Origin: an uncultured Christensenellaceae bacterium
GTDB taxonomy: Bacteria; Bacillota; Clostridia; Christensenellales; CAG-314
Length of the DNA stretch: 23,219 nucleotides
Direction: 5' to 3'
Assembly (NCBI GenBank): GCA_910586905.1
Contig: CAJUIV010000022.1
Coordinates: 1-23,219, forward strand
Positions 1 to 7,503 of the stretch are shown here, one piece after another. Made by a program: the position numbers and the translations under genes. Under the pieces are notes generated by a model. That model was not told the origin of the DNA and did not search any database. It saw only the letters and a program-made list of their open reading frames with translations. Within the stretch, counting starts at the first letter, position 1. Every line of letters starts with the position of its first letter.

Positions 1-29
1 GCCTAAACCTTTTTATTTGCGTTTTATTA

Positions 30-46
30 AATTCCCTGTGGGAATT
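30..46 (-). terminator. Probable terminator of the pgk-tpiA-gpmI operon
   Basis: A perfect 7-bp inverted repeat (AATTCCC / GGGAATT) with a 3-nt loop lies about 45 nt beyond the gpmI stop on the minus strand. The run following it on that strand is TAATAAAA, so the U-tract is poor. It is the only obvious stem after gpmI in this window; the call is plausible but weak. Confidence 0.45.
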
Positions 47-90
47 ACGGTAAAATCGGGGAGTTTGTTTTAAGTAGGAAGACTGAAATT

Positions 91-1638
91 TTACTTATTT
101 TTGATAAGCGATTTTCCCGTCATTTCCGAGGGAATTTGCATACCCATAGAGTACAGCATTGTGGGAGCGATATCGCAAAGCGAGCCTTCTTCGAGCGTTA
201 CCGAATCGCGAAGCTGCTCGTCTACCATAATAAACGGAACTTTGTTCGTAGTATGCGCAGTAAAGGGACTTCCGTCGTCCGCAAGCATTTTTTCGGCGTT
301 GCCGTGGTCCGCAGTAACAAACGCCCTTCCGCCGTTTTGCAAAACGCGCTCTACGACGCGGCGAACGCAATCGTCCACGGTAGCCACCGCTTTTTCCGTA
401 GCTGAAATCACGCCCGTATGTCCTACCATATCGCAATTTGCGTAGTTCAAAATCATTACGTCGTATTTTCCCTTTTCTATTTCCACTATTGCGCGGTTAC
501 AGACTTCCTCCGCGCTCATTTCGGGTTGTAAGTCATAAGTCGCAACTTTAGGCGAGGAAACCAAAACGCGGCTCTCGTTGTCGTTAGGGGCCTCTACGCC
601 GCCGTTAAAGAAAAACGTTACGTGGGCGTATTTTTCCGTTTCCGCTATGCGGAGCTGAGTTTTGCCTTGCTTTGCAAGATATTCGCCCAACGTATTTTCG
701 TACGTTTCGGGACGGAATGCGATATCTATATTAGTAAACTTTTCGTCGTACTGAGTCATACACACCCAATATACCTTGCGCGATTTGCCTTTAAGTTCGA
801 ATCCGTCGAAACCGCTTTGCGTGAACGCGCGGGTCATTTCTCTTGCCCTGTCCGGACGGAAATTGAAGAATATTACGGCGTCGCCGTTTTCGATTGTAGC
901 TACCGCTTTGCCGTTTTCCGTAACGACCGTAGGCAAAATAAATTCGTCCGTTACGCCTTCCTTATAGCTGCGTTTAAGCTCTTCCGCAGGGTTATCTGTA
1001 TATCTTTCGCCTACGCCCAGAGTCAGCATATCGTAAGCCTTTTCCACTCTGTCCCAGCGGTTATCTCTGTCCATCGCATAGTATCTTCCGCAAATTGTAG
1101 CTATTTTACCGAACGATAGTTCCTCCGTTTTTGCTTGCAGCTGCTGTATAAACGCAACCCCGCTTGTGGGAGATACGTCGCGGCCGTCCATATAACAGTG
1201 AACGTAAGCGTCGCTAAGACCCTCGCGTTTTGCAAGTTCCAACAGAGCGAACAAGTGAGTTATATGCGAATGTACTCCGCCGTTGGAGCAAAGCCCCATA
1301 AAGTGCAGTTTGCCGTTATTTTTCTTTACGTGTTCTACCGCGTTTAAAAACGCCGCGTTGGAGAAAAAGTCGCCGTCCTCGATAGATTTGGTTATGCGTG
1401 TGAGCTCCTGATAAACCACTCTGCCGGCGCCGATGTTCAAATGCCCTACTTCGCTGTTGCCCATTTGCCCTTCGGGAAGACCTACGGCAAGACCGCTCGC
1501 GTCGAGAGTCGTCGAGGGATAGTTAGTCAAAAGGTATCTTACGTAAGGCGAACAGTTAACGCCGATAGCGTTGCCGCGTTCGCTTTTAGACAGACCGTAT
1601 CCGTCCATTATTATTAACGCAGTTATTTTTTTATCCAT
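91..1638 (-). CDS. gpmI: 2,3-bisphosphoglycerate-independent phosphoglycerate mutase
   Basis: Cytosolic enzyme of lower glycolysis that interconverts 3- and 2-phosphoglycerate using two metal ions (normally manganese) and a phosphoserine intermediate. At 515 residues it is full length for the family. Visible hallmarks are the metal-binding MDGYG near residue 11, the phosphoserine region GQMGNSEVGH with Ser62, the substrate region DGRDVSP and MDRDNRWDR, and the C-terminal metal site TADHGNAE. The ATG start is preceded by AGGAG with a 7-nt spacer. It is the last gene of the pgk-tpiA-gpmI operon, 60 nt after tpiA. Nothing suggests damage. No enolase or GAPDH gene lies beside it in this window. 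Confidence 0.97.
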   Translation of the reverse strand: MDKKITALIIMDGYGLSKSERGNAIGVNCSPYVRYLLTNYPSTTLDASGLAVGLPEGQMGNSEVGHLNIGAGRVVYQELTRITKSIEDGDFFSNAAFLNAVEHVKKNNGKLHFMGLCSNGGVHSHITHLFALLELAKREGLSDAYVHCYMDGRDVSPTSGVAFIQQLQAKTEELSFGKIATICGRYYAMDRDNRWDRVEKAYDMLTLGVGERYTDNPAEELKRSYKEGVTDEFILPTVVTENGKAVATIENGDAVIFFNFRPDRAREMTRAFTQSGFDGFELKGKSRKVYWVCMTQYDEKFTNIDIAFRPETYENTLGEYLAKQGKTQLRIAETEKYAHVTFFFNGGVEAPNDNESRVLVSSPKVATYDLQPEMSAEEVCNRAIVEIEKGKYDVMILNYANCDMVGHTGVISATEKAVATVDDCVRRVVERVLQNGGRAFVTADHGNAEKMLADDGSPFTAHTTNKVPFIMVDEQLRDSVTLEEGSLCDIAPTMLYSMGMQIPSEMTGKSLIKNK

Positions 1639-1698
1639 ATATTATCTCCTATTTTTTAGACGCGCCGCAAAAACCAGCGGCCGATTAACAAAAAAGTT

Positions 1699-2451
1699 TT
1701 ATTTATACGCTTTTACAACGGCAGCGAATTTTTCCGCAACCAAGCTTGCTCCGCCTATAAGTCCGCCGTCGATTTCCGGCATAGCAAGCAGTCCTTCCGC
1801 GTTTTTATCGTTCATACTTCCGCCGTACTGAATATACAATTCGTCAGCGGCGGTTTTGCCGTACATAGCCGCAAACACTCCGCGTACGAACGCTATAGCG
1901 TCGTTAGCTTGCTCGTCCGTAGCCGTAACTCCCGTACCTATAGCCCAAACGGGTTCGTAAGCTACGATTATATTTTTAAGTTCTTCCGCCGTTACGTCTT
2001 TAAATCCGTCCGTAATTTGACGGGAAAGGACTTTTTCCATATTGCCGGAGTTGCGTTCTTCCAACGTTTCGCCTATGCAAACGATAGGTTTAAGCCCCGC
2101 CGATAACGCAGCCTTGGTACGAAGCAGCACCGTTTCATCCGTCTCGCCGAAATAACTGCGGCGTTCGGAATGTCCTATAACTACGTACTCTACGCCTAAT
2201 TCCGTCAGCATCGAGGGAGAGATTTCTCCCGTATAAGCTCCGCTTTCCTTCCAGTGGCAATTTTGAGCGCCGACGCGGATATTCGTACCTTTGGTTAGTT
2301 TTACCGCTTTGCATAAATCGGTAAACGGAACGCAAATAATAACGGTGTTACGCGTATCTTTGACCAAAGGAATAAGTTCGGTAATAAGTTGTTCGGTTTG
2401 AACGCGGTTGTTGTTCATTTTCCAGTTGCCCGCGATAATTTTATTTTTCAC
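1699..2451 (-). CDS. tpiA: Triosephosphate isomerase
   Basis: Interconverts dihydroxyacetone phosphate and glyceraldehyde 3-phosphate in the cytosol. The reading frame extends upstream, but the best start is a GTG at 2451, preceded by AAAGGAG with about an 11-nt spacer. This gives 250 residues, the usual family length, beginning VKNKIIAGNWKMN. Catalytic residues are all visible: Lys11 in GNWKMN, His94 in IGHSERR and Glu166 in AYEPVWAIGTG, followed by the phosphate-binding loop and the C-terminal YGGS and GGLIGGASL segments. It is the middle gene of the pgk-tpiA-gpmI operon, 84 nt after pgk. The GTG start with a longer spacer may lower its translation relative to pgk; that is inference. Confidence 0.96.
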   Translation of the reverse strand: MKNKIIAGNWKMNNNRVQTEQLITELIPLVKDTRNTVIICVPFTDLCKAVKLTKGTNIRVGAQNCHWKESGAYTGEISPSMLTELGVEYVVIGHSERRSYFGETDETVLLRTKAALSAGLKPIVCIGETLEERNSGNMEKVLSRQITDGFKDVTAEELKNIIVAYEPVWAIGTGVTATDEQANDAIAFVRGVFAAMYGKTAADELYIQYGGSMNDKNAEGLLAMPEIDGGLIGGASLVAEKFAAVVKAYK

Positions 2452-2535
2452 AGTAGTTTTATCTCCTTTATGAACTATTCGAAATACTAACTTCAAACGG
2501 CATACATTTACGTTATGTATGCCGCAAAATTTAAA

Positions 2536-3849
2536 TTATTTATTGTTCAAGCAAGCGATACCGGGAAGAACTTTGCCTTCAAACAGTTCCAAGCTGGCTC
2601 CTCCGCCTGTTGAAACGTGGCTCATTTTGTCGGCGTAACCCAGCTGAGCAACCGCTGCCGCGCTGTCTCCTCCGCCGATTATCGTGGTTGCGTTGCTTTC
2701 CGCCATCGCTTTGGCTACGGCGTTAGTTCCCGCTGCAAGAGTGGGATTTTCAAAAATGCCCATAGGTCCGTTCCATATAACAGTTTTGGCGTTTTTGATA
2801 ACATCCGCATACAATTCGCGCGTTTTGGGTCCGATGTCCGCTCCTTCACGGTCGGAAGGAATTTGAGCTATGTCTACAACCGTAGTTTCTACCGGCGCGT
2901 CGATAGGATTGGGAAAATCGGCAATCGTTACGCAATCGACCGGCAAATAAATCTTTTTACCCGCTTTAGCCGCTTTTTCAAGCATGTCGCGGCAGTAATC
3001 CAGTTTTTCTTCGTCGAGAAGCGATTTTCCGATTTCGTATCCCTGCGCTTTAAGGAAAGTATACGCCATACCTCCGCCTATAACGAGCGTATCGCATTTT
3101 TCCAGCAGATTGTTGATGACGTTAAGTTTGTCGGCAACTTTCGCTCCGCCCAAAATAGCAACGAACGGACGTACGGGGTTTTCCAACGCGTCTGCCATAA
3201 CGGAAAGTTCCTTTTCGATAAGAAATCCGCAAACGGCGTCTTTTACGAAACCGTATTCCACAATCGCCGCCGTGCTTGCGTGAGAACGGTGAGCCGTGCC
3301 GAAAGCGTCGTTAACGTATACGTCGGCGAAAGCGGCGAGTTTACGGCAAAATTCTTCGTCGCGTCCTTCCTCGCCCGCGTCGAAACGCGTATTTTCGAGC
3401 AAGACGACTTCGCCGTTTTTCAAAGCCGCAACTTTAGCCTGAGCGTCGGCTCCGACAATATCGGTTGCGAAAGTAACTTTACCGTCTAAAAGCTGATTGA
3501 GTCTGTCCGCAACGGGTTTGAGACTGAATTTTTTAGCGTCGCTTTTAAGAGCTTTTTCGATATATTCCCGCTTAGCCGCAGCTTGTTCTTCCGCGGGAAG
3601 CGCTTCCACCGCTTTCTTTTCCTTTTTATTAAGTTTGAAGTCAGCGCTGAAAATATTGTGAGGTTTGCCCAAGTGAGAACACAAAATTACCTTGGCGCCT
3701 TGTTCCATCAAATATTTGATAGTCGCCAACGCTCCGTTGATACGGTTTTCGTCGGTGATAACGCCGTCTTTCATTGGCACGTTAAAATCTACGCGTACCA
3801 AACATTTTTTGCCTTTTACGTTTACGTCTTTGATACTTTTTTTGTTCAT
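2536..3849 (-). CDS. pgk: Phosphoglycerate kinase with an N-domain insertion
   Basis: Transfers the acyl phosphate of 1,3-bisphosphoglycerate to ADP. Family signatures are clear: VRVDFNVP near residue 18, SHLGKP near 58-63, ENTRF, DAFGTAHRSHAST, the hinge and nucleotide segment NGPMGIFE, and the C-terminal GGGDS and STGGGASLE. The ATG at 3849 is chosen over an in-frame GTG 12 nt upstream because that GTG overlaps the AAGGAG ribosome site. The resulting 437 residues are about 40 more than usual. The excess is a Lys/Glu/Ala-rich stretch at about residues 64-107, between SHLGKP and FSLKPVADRL, where ordinary enzymes have only a short loop. First gene of the operon, with its own promoter upstream. 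Confidence 0.97.
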   Translation of the reverse strand: MNKKSIKDVNVKGKKCLVRVDFNVPMKDGVITDENRINGALATIKYLMEQGAKVILCSHLGKPHNIFSADFKLNKKEKKAVEALPAEEQAAAKREYIEKALKSDAKKFSLKPVADRLNQLLDGKVTFATDIVGADAQAKVAALKNGEVVLLENTRFDAGEEGRDEEFCRKLAAFADVYVNDAFGTAHRSHASTAAIVEYGFVKDAVCGFLIEKELSVMADALENPVRPFVAILGGAKVADKLNVINNLLEKCDTLVIGGGMAYTFLKAQGYEIGKSLLDEEKLDYCRDMLEKAAKAGKKIYLPVDCVTIADFPNPIDAPVETTVVDIAQIPSDREGADIGPKTRELYADVIKNAKTVIWNGPMGIFENPTLAAGTNAVAKAMAESNATTIIGGGDSAAAVAQLGYADKMSHVSTGGGASLELFEGKVLPGIACLNNK

Positions 3850-3895
3850 CTCGAATGACACTCCTTAAATTGGTTTTTAGATTATGCCGATAACG

Positions 3896-3908
3896 AAATC
3901 GACGATTT
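3896..3908 (-). promoter_or_regulatory. Palindrome just downstream of the pgk transcription start
   Basis: AAATCG and CGATTT form a perfect 6-bp inverted repeat around one central base. With the -10 box at 3920-3925, start of transcription falls near 3913, so the palindrome would sit at about +5 to +17, a classic repressor position. A second short repeat, GACAT-TCG-ATGTC at 3934-3946, overlaps the -35 box. Operator function is inference. Confidence 0.35.
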
Positions 3909-3919
3909 TGTCCTATACA

Positions 3920-3948
3920 ATTATAGATTTTTAGACATTCGATGTCAA
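3920..3948 (-). promoter_or_regulatory. Sigma-A promoter of pgk-tpiA-gpmI
   Basis: On the minus strand TTGACA (3948-3943) is followed after exactly 17 bp by TATAAT (3925-3920). Both boxes match the consensus perfectly. The predicted leader to the pgk start is about 65 nt. The region from here to 4158 is otherwise non-coding and shows no recognisable gene. Confidence 0.85.
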
Positions 3949-4158
3949 GCGAAAAGCTATTGCAAAAAGTTTATGACGACCGCAAAAGAAATCTATAATA
4001 AGCGCGTTCGATATTATTTATAAACGGAATAATTTGCAAAATATTTATCCTAGCCTAAGTTTTACCTCAAAGCATCAGCAGCACCGTATTTAAGCCCGTA
4101 CAGACGCGGCGCTTCTTCTTAACTCGCATAATACTTTATAATTTAAACGTTAAATCCG

Positions 4159-4187
4159 TTGACAAACGTATCCGCAAGCGTTATACT
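4159..4187 (+). promoter_or_regulatory. Sigma-A promoter of the ABC exporter-GntR operon
   Basis: TTGACA (4159-4164), 17 bp, TATACT (4182-4187). Start of transcription falls near 4194, inside the operator described separately, leaving about 70 nt of leader before the ATPase gene. Confidence 0.85.
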
Positions 4188-4209
4188 GTGTATATTAAAA
4201 ATACACAGT
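4185..4209 (+). promoter_or_regulatory. Perfect inverted repeat over the -10 box, probable YtrA-type GntR operator
   Basis: ACTGTGTAT (4185-4193) and ATACACAGT (4201-4209) are perfect 9-bp complements around a 7-bp AT-rich centre. The left arm starts within the -10 box and the repeat spans the predicted transcription start, so binding would block polymerase. GTGTA/TACAC half-sites are typical of YtrA-subfamily GntR repressors. The cognate regulator is the third gene of the same operon, which makes autoregulation the simplest reading. Confidence 0.7.
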
Positions 4210-4264
4210 TATGTATTTAAATCCGAACACAGTAGATTTTAATCTATTCAAACAAGGAGGAACG

Positions 4265-5116
4265 ATGTTGAAGGTTACAAATTTATGCAAATCTTTTACG
4301 GATTTTTCACTGAAAAACGTTTCGTTCGAAGTGCCTTCCGGGGCCATTGTAGGATTTATCGGACAAAACGGAGCCGGCAAAACTACAACCTTGAAATGTA
4401 TATTGCGTAGCGTACTTCCCGACGAGGGCGAAGTATACGTTTGCGGACTGCCAATGAAAAAAAACGAAACCGAGTGTAAAATGCTTATCAGTTTCAGCAG
4501 CGGTACTTTCGAATACTACCGCAATAAAAAACTTTGCGAAATAGTAAGCGCGTGCAAACCGTTTTACAGCGAATGGAACGACGGCGAATTCAAAGAATAT
4601 TGCCGTCGATTTAATCTCGACGTTAACAAAAGAGTCAAAGAGCTTTCCGCCGGTACAAAAGTCAAATTTTCGCTGGCGCTTGCAATGAGCCATAACGCTA
4701 AAATATTCGTTTTCGATGAACCGACCAGCGGACTCGACCCTATAGCCCGCGACGAATTACTAGACGTTTTCAGAGATATAGTAGCTGACGGAGACAAAAG
4801 CATATTGTTTTCAACGCATATAACAAGCGATATAGAAAAGTGCGCCGATTACGTTTTATTTATAAAAGACGGCGCTATTATCGTAAACAGCCCCAAAGAC
4901 GAGCTGCTTGAAAAGTACGCCGTTGTAAAGGGAGGCGAAGAGGAATTGACCGACGAATTGACAGACAGACTAGTCGGTTACAAACGCCACTCGTTCGGTT
5001 ACATAGGGCTTATACTCCGCAGCAATATACGTACGTCCGACAAATTCGTTACGGAAAAGCCCACTCTGGAAGATATTATGGTTTACTTTAATAAAACGCA
5101 AGCGTTTAAAGCGTAG
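4265..5116 (+). CDS. ABC transporter ATP-binding protein (ABC-2 exporter type)
   Basis: 283-residue ATPase that would power export through the permease encoded next. Walker A is GQNGAGKTT (about 33-41), the signature is LSAGTKVK (about 127-134, a divergent form of LSGGQ), Walker B is IFVFDEPTSGLDP (about 147-159), and the switch histidine is in STHIT (about 183-187). The ATG at 4265 directly follows AAGGAGG with a short 4-nt spacer; an ATG 54 nt upstream lies inside the operator leader with no ribosome site and was not chosen. The C-terminal 80 residues are outside the core domain. Similar ATPase-permease-YtrA groups (YtrB-like) respond to cell-envelope antibiotics in other Firmicutes; the substrate here is unknown. 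Confidence 0.92.
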   Translation: MLKVTNLCKSFTDFSLKNVSFEVPSGAIVGFIGQNGAGKTTTLKCILRSVLPDEGEVYVCGLPMKKNETECKMLISFSSGTFEYYRNKKLCEIVSACKPFYSEWNDGEFKEYCRRFNLDVNKRVKELSAGTKVKFSLALAMSHNAKIFVFDEPTSGLDPIARDELLDVFRDIVADGDKSILFSTHITSDIEKCADYVLFIKDGAIIVNSPKDELLEKYAVVKGGEEELTDELTDRLVGYKRHSFGYIGLILRSNIRTSDKFVTEKPTLEDIMVYFNKTQAFKA

Positions 5117-5125
5117 GAGAAAAAG

Positions 5126-5776
5126 ATGCTAAAACTGTTAAAAAAAGATTTAAAACTGAATATGCACCCGGCTTTGTATTTGTTTGCTCTTTTGGGAGCA
5201 ATGGTACTTATTCCCAACTATCCCTATATTGTAGGAGTAGGTTATTCGATAATGCATATAATGGTATATTTTCAGTTCGTTAACGAAAACCGTTCGCAGG
5301 AATTTTCCGCAACGTTACCCGTTAAACGGTCGGATATAGTCGCTTCCACCACGCTCGCCGTTACGTTATGCCAGTTAACAAACCTCGCCGTCGGAGCTAT
5401 TTGCGCGTATCCGTCGTATCTAATCAATCCCGATAAATTCAATTACGTCGGGTTAGATTGCAATTTTACGTTTTTCGGCGTTTCTTTGCTTTGCTTGGGA
5501 GTATTTAATATCGTAGTCGTACCCAGATACTTTAAAACGGGATATAAATACGGTTTTACGCTCATATTGGGATTGATTTCGTTTGTAATTTCGTACGGCG
5601 CAATCGAATTTACGGTTCAACTCGTCCCTCAGCTGACAAAGTCTTTAGACGGATACGACGCCGGATTTATTTGGGCGAGGTTGACAGTATTGTTGTTAGG
5701 CGTTATAATGTATCCGACATTAACTTACGCGGCAAATAAAATCGCGACTAAAAAATTTGAGAAAGTCAATCTTTAA
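5126..5776 (+). CDS. ABC-2 type permease
   Basis: 216-residue integral membrane protein starting 9 nt after the ATPase gene, with GGAG just upstream. Its opening MLKLLKKDLKLN followed by a hydrophobic stretch is typical of the ABC-2 membrane family that opens with a cytosolic Leu/Lys amphipathic helix. About six hydrophobic segments can be seen: roughly residues 15-35, 37-53, 80-98, 112-128, 138-160 and 182-200. The family motif region FSATLPVKRSDIV, a cytosolic coupling loop, lies at about 66-78. It should dimerise and pair with the ATPase encoded upstream. It ends 5 nt before the GntR gene, so all three genes form one operon. Confidence 0.88.
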   Translation: MLKLLKKDLKLNMHPALYLFALLGAMVLIPNYPYIVGVGYSIMHIMVYFQFVNENRSQEFSATLPVKRSDIVASTTLAVTLCQLTNLAVGAICAYPSYLINPDKFNYVGLDCNFTFFGVSLLCLGVFNIVVVPRYFKTGYKYGFTLILGLISFVISYGAIEFTVQLVPQLTKSLDGYDAGFIWARLTVLLLGVIMYPTLTYAANKIATKKFEKVNL

Positions 5777-5781
5777 CGCAA

Positions 5782-6150
5782 ATGAAAATTATTGTACAGC
5801 AACGAAGCGAAACGCCTATATACGAGCAGCTTTACAGCCAAATCGTTACTCAAATTCTTAACGGGCAAGCAGCGGCAAACGAATGTTTGCCGTCTATTCG
5901 GGTGGTAAGCAAAGAACTGGAAATAAGCGTTATTCCCGTTAAAACCGCATACGACATGCTGGAAAAAGACGGATACATTTATACCGTTCCGGGCAAAGGA
6001 TGTTTCGTTAAGGATTTGGGAGAAGACTTAAACCGCAAAAAAAGGCAAATAGTCGAAAAACGAGTTGCGGAACTTGCCGAGTTTACAAAAAGTTTGGATT
6101 TACCTAACGACGCTACTCTGGCGCTTATGCAAAAACATTTAGATAAATAA
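5782..6150 (+). CDS. GntR-family transcriptional regulator, YtrA subfamily
   Basis: 122-residue DNA-binding protein. The winged helix-turn-helix occupies about residues 8-77: PIYEQLYSQIVTQIL, LPSIRVVSKELEIS as the recognition region, AYDMLEKDGYIYTVPGKGCFV as wing. Only a short helical tail (about 45 residues) follows, with no ligand domain of the FadR or HutC kind, which defines the YtrA subfamily. Members usually repress a linked ABC exporter and come first in the operon; here the gene is third, 5 nt after the permease, with no clear ribosome site of its own, suggesting translational coupling. The likely target is the inverted repeat at the operon promoter. Confidence 0.92.
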   Translation: MKIIVQQRSETPIYEQLYSQIVTQILNGQAAANECLPSIRVVSKELEISVIPVKTAYDMLEKDGYIYTVPGKGCFVKDLGEDLNRKKRQIVEKRVAELAEFTKSLDLPNDATLALMQKHLDK

Positions 6151-6259
6151 ATCGTTTTTAACCGCAAATAGATTGAAATATACGCTGCGCTATTAGTATA
6201 ACCCAAGGAAATATAAATACGTAAAACAGCAAGTTATATCCTAATATTACATTTTAACT

Positions 6260-6396
6260 TTCAGTTGAACCCGGTTGATTGCTTAATTGTATCGTACCGG
6301 AATGAATTTTACTCAACACAACCATTTTTAAGCGTGATACGAAGGATTAAAACCAGATAAATTCAGTTAAACCTGTCTGATTATTACTTAATTATA
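6260..6396. repeat. Degenerate direct repeat, two copies about 100 bp apart
   Basis: Two related stretches begin TTCAGTTgAACC (6260) and TTCAGTTaAACC (6362); both continue through TGATT to TTAATTnTA over about 33-36 bp with scattered differences. They lie in the 368-nt gap between the GntR stop and pfkA, where no gene is visible. Their role is unknown; chance similarity in AT-rich DNA is possible. Confidence 0.35.
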
Positions 6397-6413
6397 AATC
6401 AAAATAAAACGAT

Positions 6414-6450
6414 AAAAAATATCCCTACCGCATTTGCGTAGGGATATTTT
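6414..6450. terminator. Bidirectional intrinsic terminator between the GntR gene and pfkA
   Basis: A stem of about 13 bp (AAAATATCCCTAC with the complementary arm ending at 6450) encloses a 9-nt loop. A six-A run on the left gives a U-tract on the minus strand, and TTTT on the right gives one on the plus strand. It lies 69 nt past pfkA and 264 nt past the GntR gene, between convergent operons. A further 8-bp inverted repeat, ATCAAGCG (6466) / CGCTTGAT (6495), sits between it and the pfkA stop. Confidence 0.85.
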
Positions 6451-6518
6451 ATGACCCGTTATTTAATCAAGCGTATTTAAAATCCGAACTGCTGCGCTTG
6501 ATACTAAACGTTAACAAC

Positions 6519-7487
6519 TCAGTACTTAGACAATTTATTCGCCAATTCGTACAAATTTAAGTCTATCCGTTTTTGCTTAGATAATGCTTCCACGATATCC
6601 TCGTCTATAATCGCGTTATCACGTATACCTATAACTCTATCGGTCTTGCCTTCTACCAAGCAATCCACGGCGCGAGAGCCCATTTTTACGCCGAGCAATC
6701 TGTCCTGGAAAGAAGCGTTGCCGCCGCGTTGAACGTGTCCTATCACAAGCGAACGGATACTGATTTGCGGCATACGCAGTTTTATATCGGCGCAAACCTG
6801 TTCGGCGGAACAAACGCCTTCGGCTACCAATACGATATTGTCTAATTTGCCGACAGCGGCGTTGGATTGCAAACGAGCGACGATTGCGTCTATATCATAA
6901 CCGACTTCGGGAACGACTATCGCCTCCGCGCCGCTTGTTAACCCTGCGTACAATGCAATATCTCCGCAGCGGCGCCCCATAACTTCCACCACGCACGTAC
7001 GTCCGTTGCAAGTCATCGTATCGCGAAGCATCTGAACCGTATTGATAACCACGGTCGCTGCGCTGTCAAACCCCAAAGTAAAATCGGTGTACGCCAAATC
7101 GTTATCGATTGTACCCGGGATGCCTATCGTTTTTATTCCGTATTTTGTTGAAAGTACCTTTGCGCCTTGAAAACTTCCGTCGCCGCCTATTACTACAAGA
7201 CCTTCGATTCCGTTACGATTCAGAGTATTGACGGCTTTTTTCTGTCCGTCTTCCGTTTTCATTTCGGGACAACGCGCCGTCTGCAATATCGTACCGCCGC
7301 GATGGATTATATTTTCTACTCTGTTTAACGAAAGTTTTTCAACTTTACCGTCCATAAGTCCTTGGTATCCGCTGTGAATACCGTAAACTTCCAGTCCTTT
7401 TTCCAAACCGTATCTTACGACCGCATACACCGCGGCATTCATACCTTGAGAATCTCCGCCGCTTGTTAAAACGCCTATTTTTTTCAT
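6519..7487 (-). CDS. pfkA: ATP-dependent 6-phosphofructokinase
   Basis: Phosphorylates fructose 6-phosphate, the committed step of glycolysis. The 322-residue length is standard for bacterial PfkA. TSGGDSQGMNAAV opens the protein, IGGDGSFQGA is the ATP region and GIPGTIDNDL holds the catalytic aspartate. Glycine in GGDGS and in PGTIDND is the pattern of ATP-using enzymes; pyrophosphate-using relatives carry Asp and Lys there. The usual DAPGMN is DSQGMN here, a mild variation. The ATG at 7487 follows GAGGTG with a 6-nt spacer; an in-frame alternative three codons upstream lacks that spacing. It is the second gene after the GH20 hexosaminidase, 16 nt apart, so the two are co-transcribed. Confidence 0.96.
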   Translation of the reverse strand: MKKIGVLTSGGDSQGMNAAVYAVVRYGLEKGLEVYGIHSGYQGLMDGKVEKLSLNRVENIIHRGGTILQTARCPEMKTEDGQKKAVNTLNRNGIEGLVVIGGDGSFQGAKVLSTKYGIKTIGIPGTIDNDLAYTDFTLGFDSAATVVINTVQMLRDTMTCNGRTCVVEVMGRRCGDIALYAGLTSGAEAIVVPEVGYDIDAIVARLQSNAAVGKLDNIVLVAEGVCSAEQVCADIKLRMPQISIRSLVIGHVQRGGNASFQDRLLGVKMGSRAVDCLVEGKTDRVIGIRDNAIIDEDIVEALSKQKRIDLNLYELANKLSKY

Positions 7488-7503
7488 AAAGTACACCTCG
7501 TTA

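Noticed and set aside
1661..1690. Terminator or processing stem between tpiA and gpmI
   Set aside because: Only a 5-bp GCCGC/GCGGC pairing with an 8-nt loop exists, and it has no U-tract directly after it; too weak to call.
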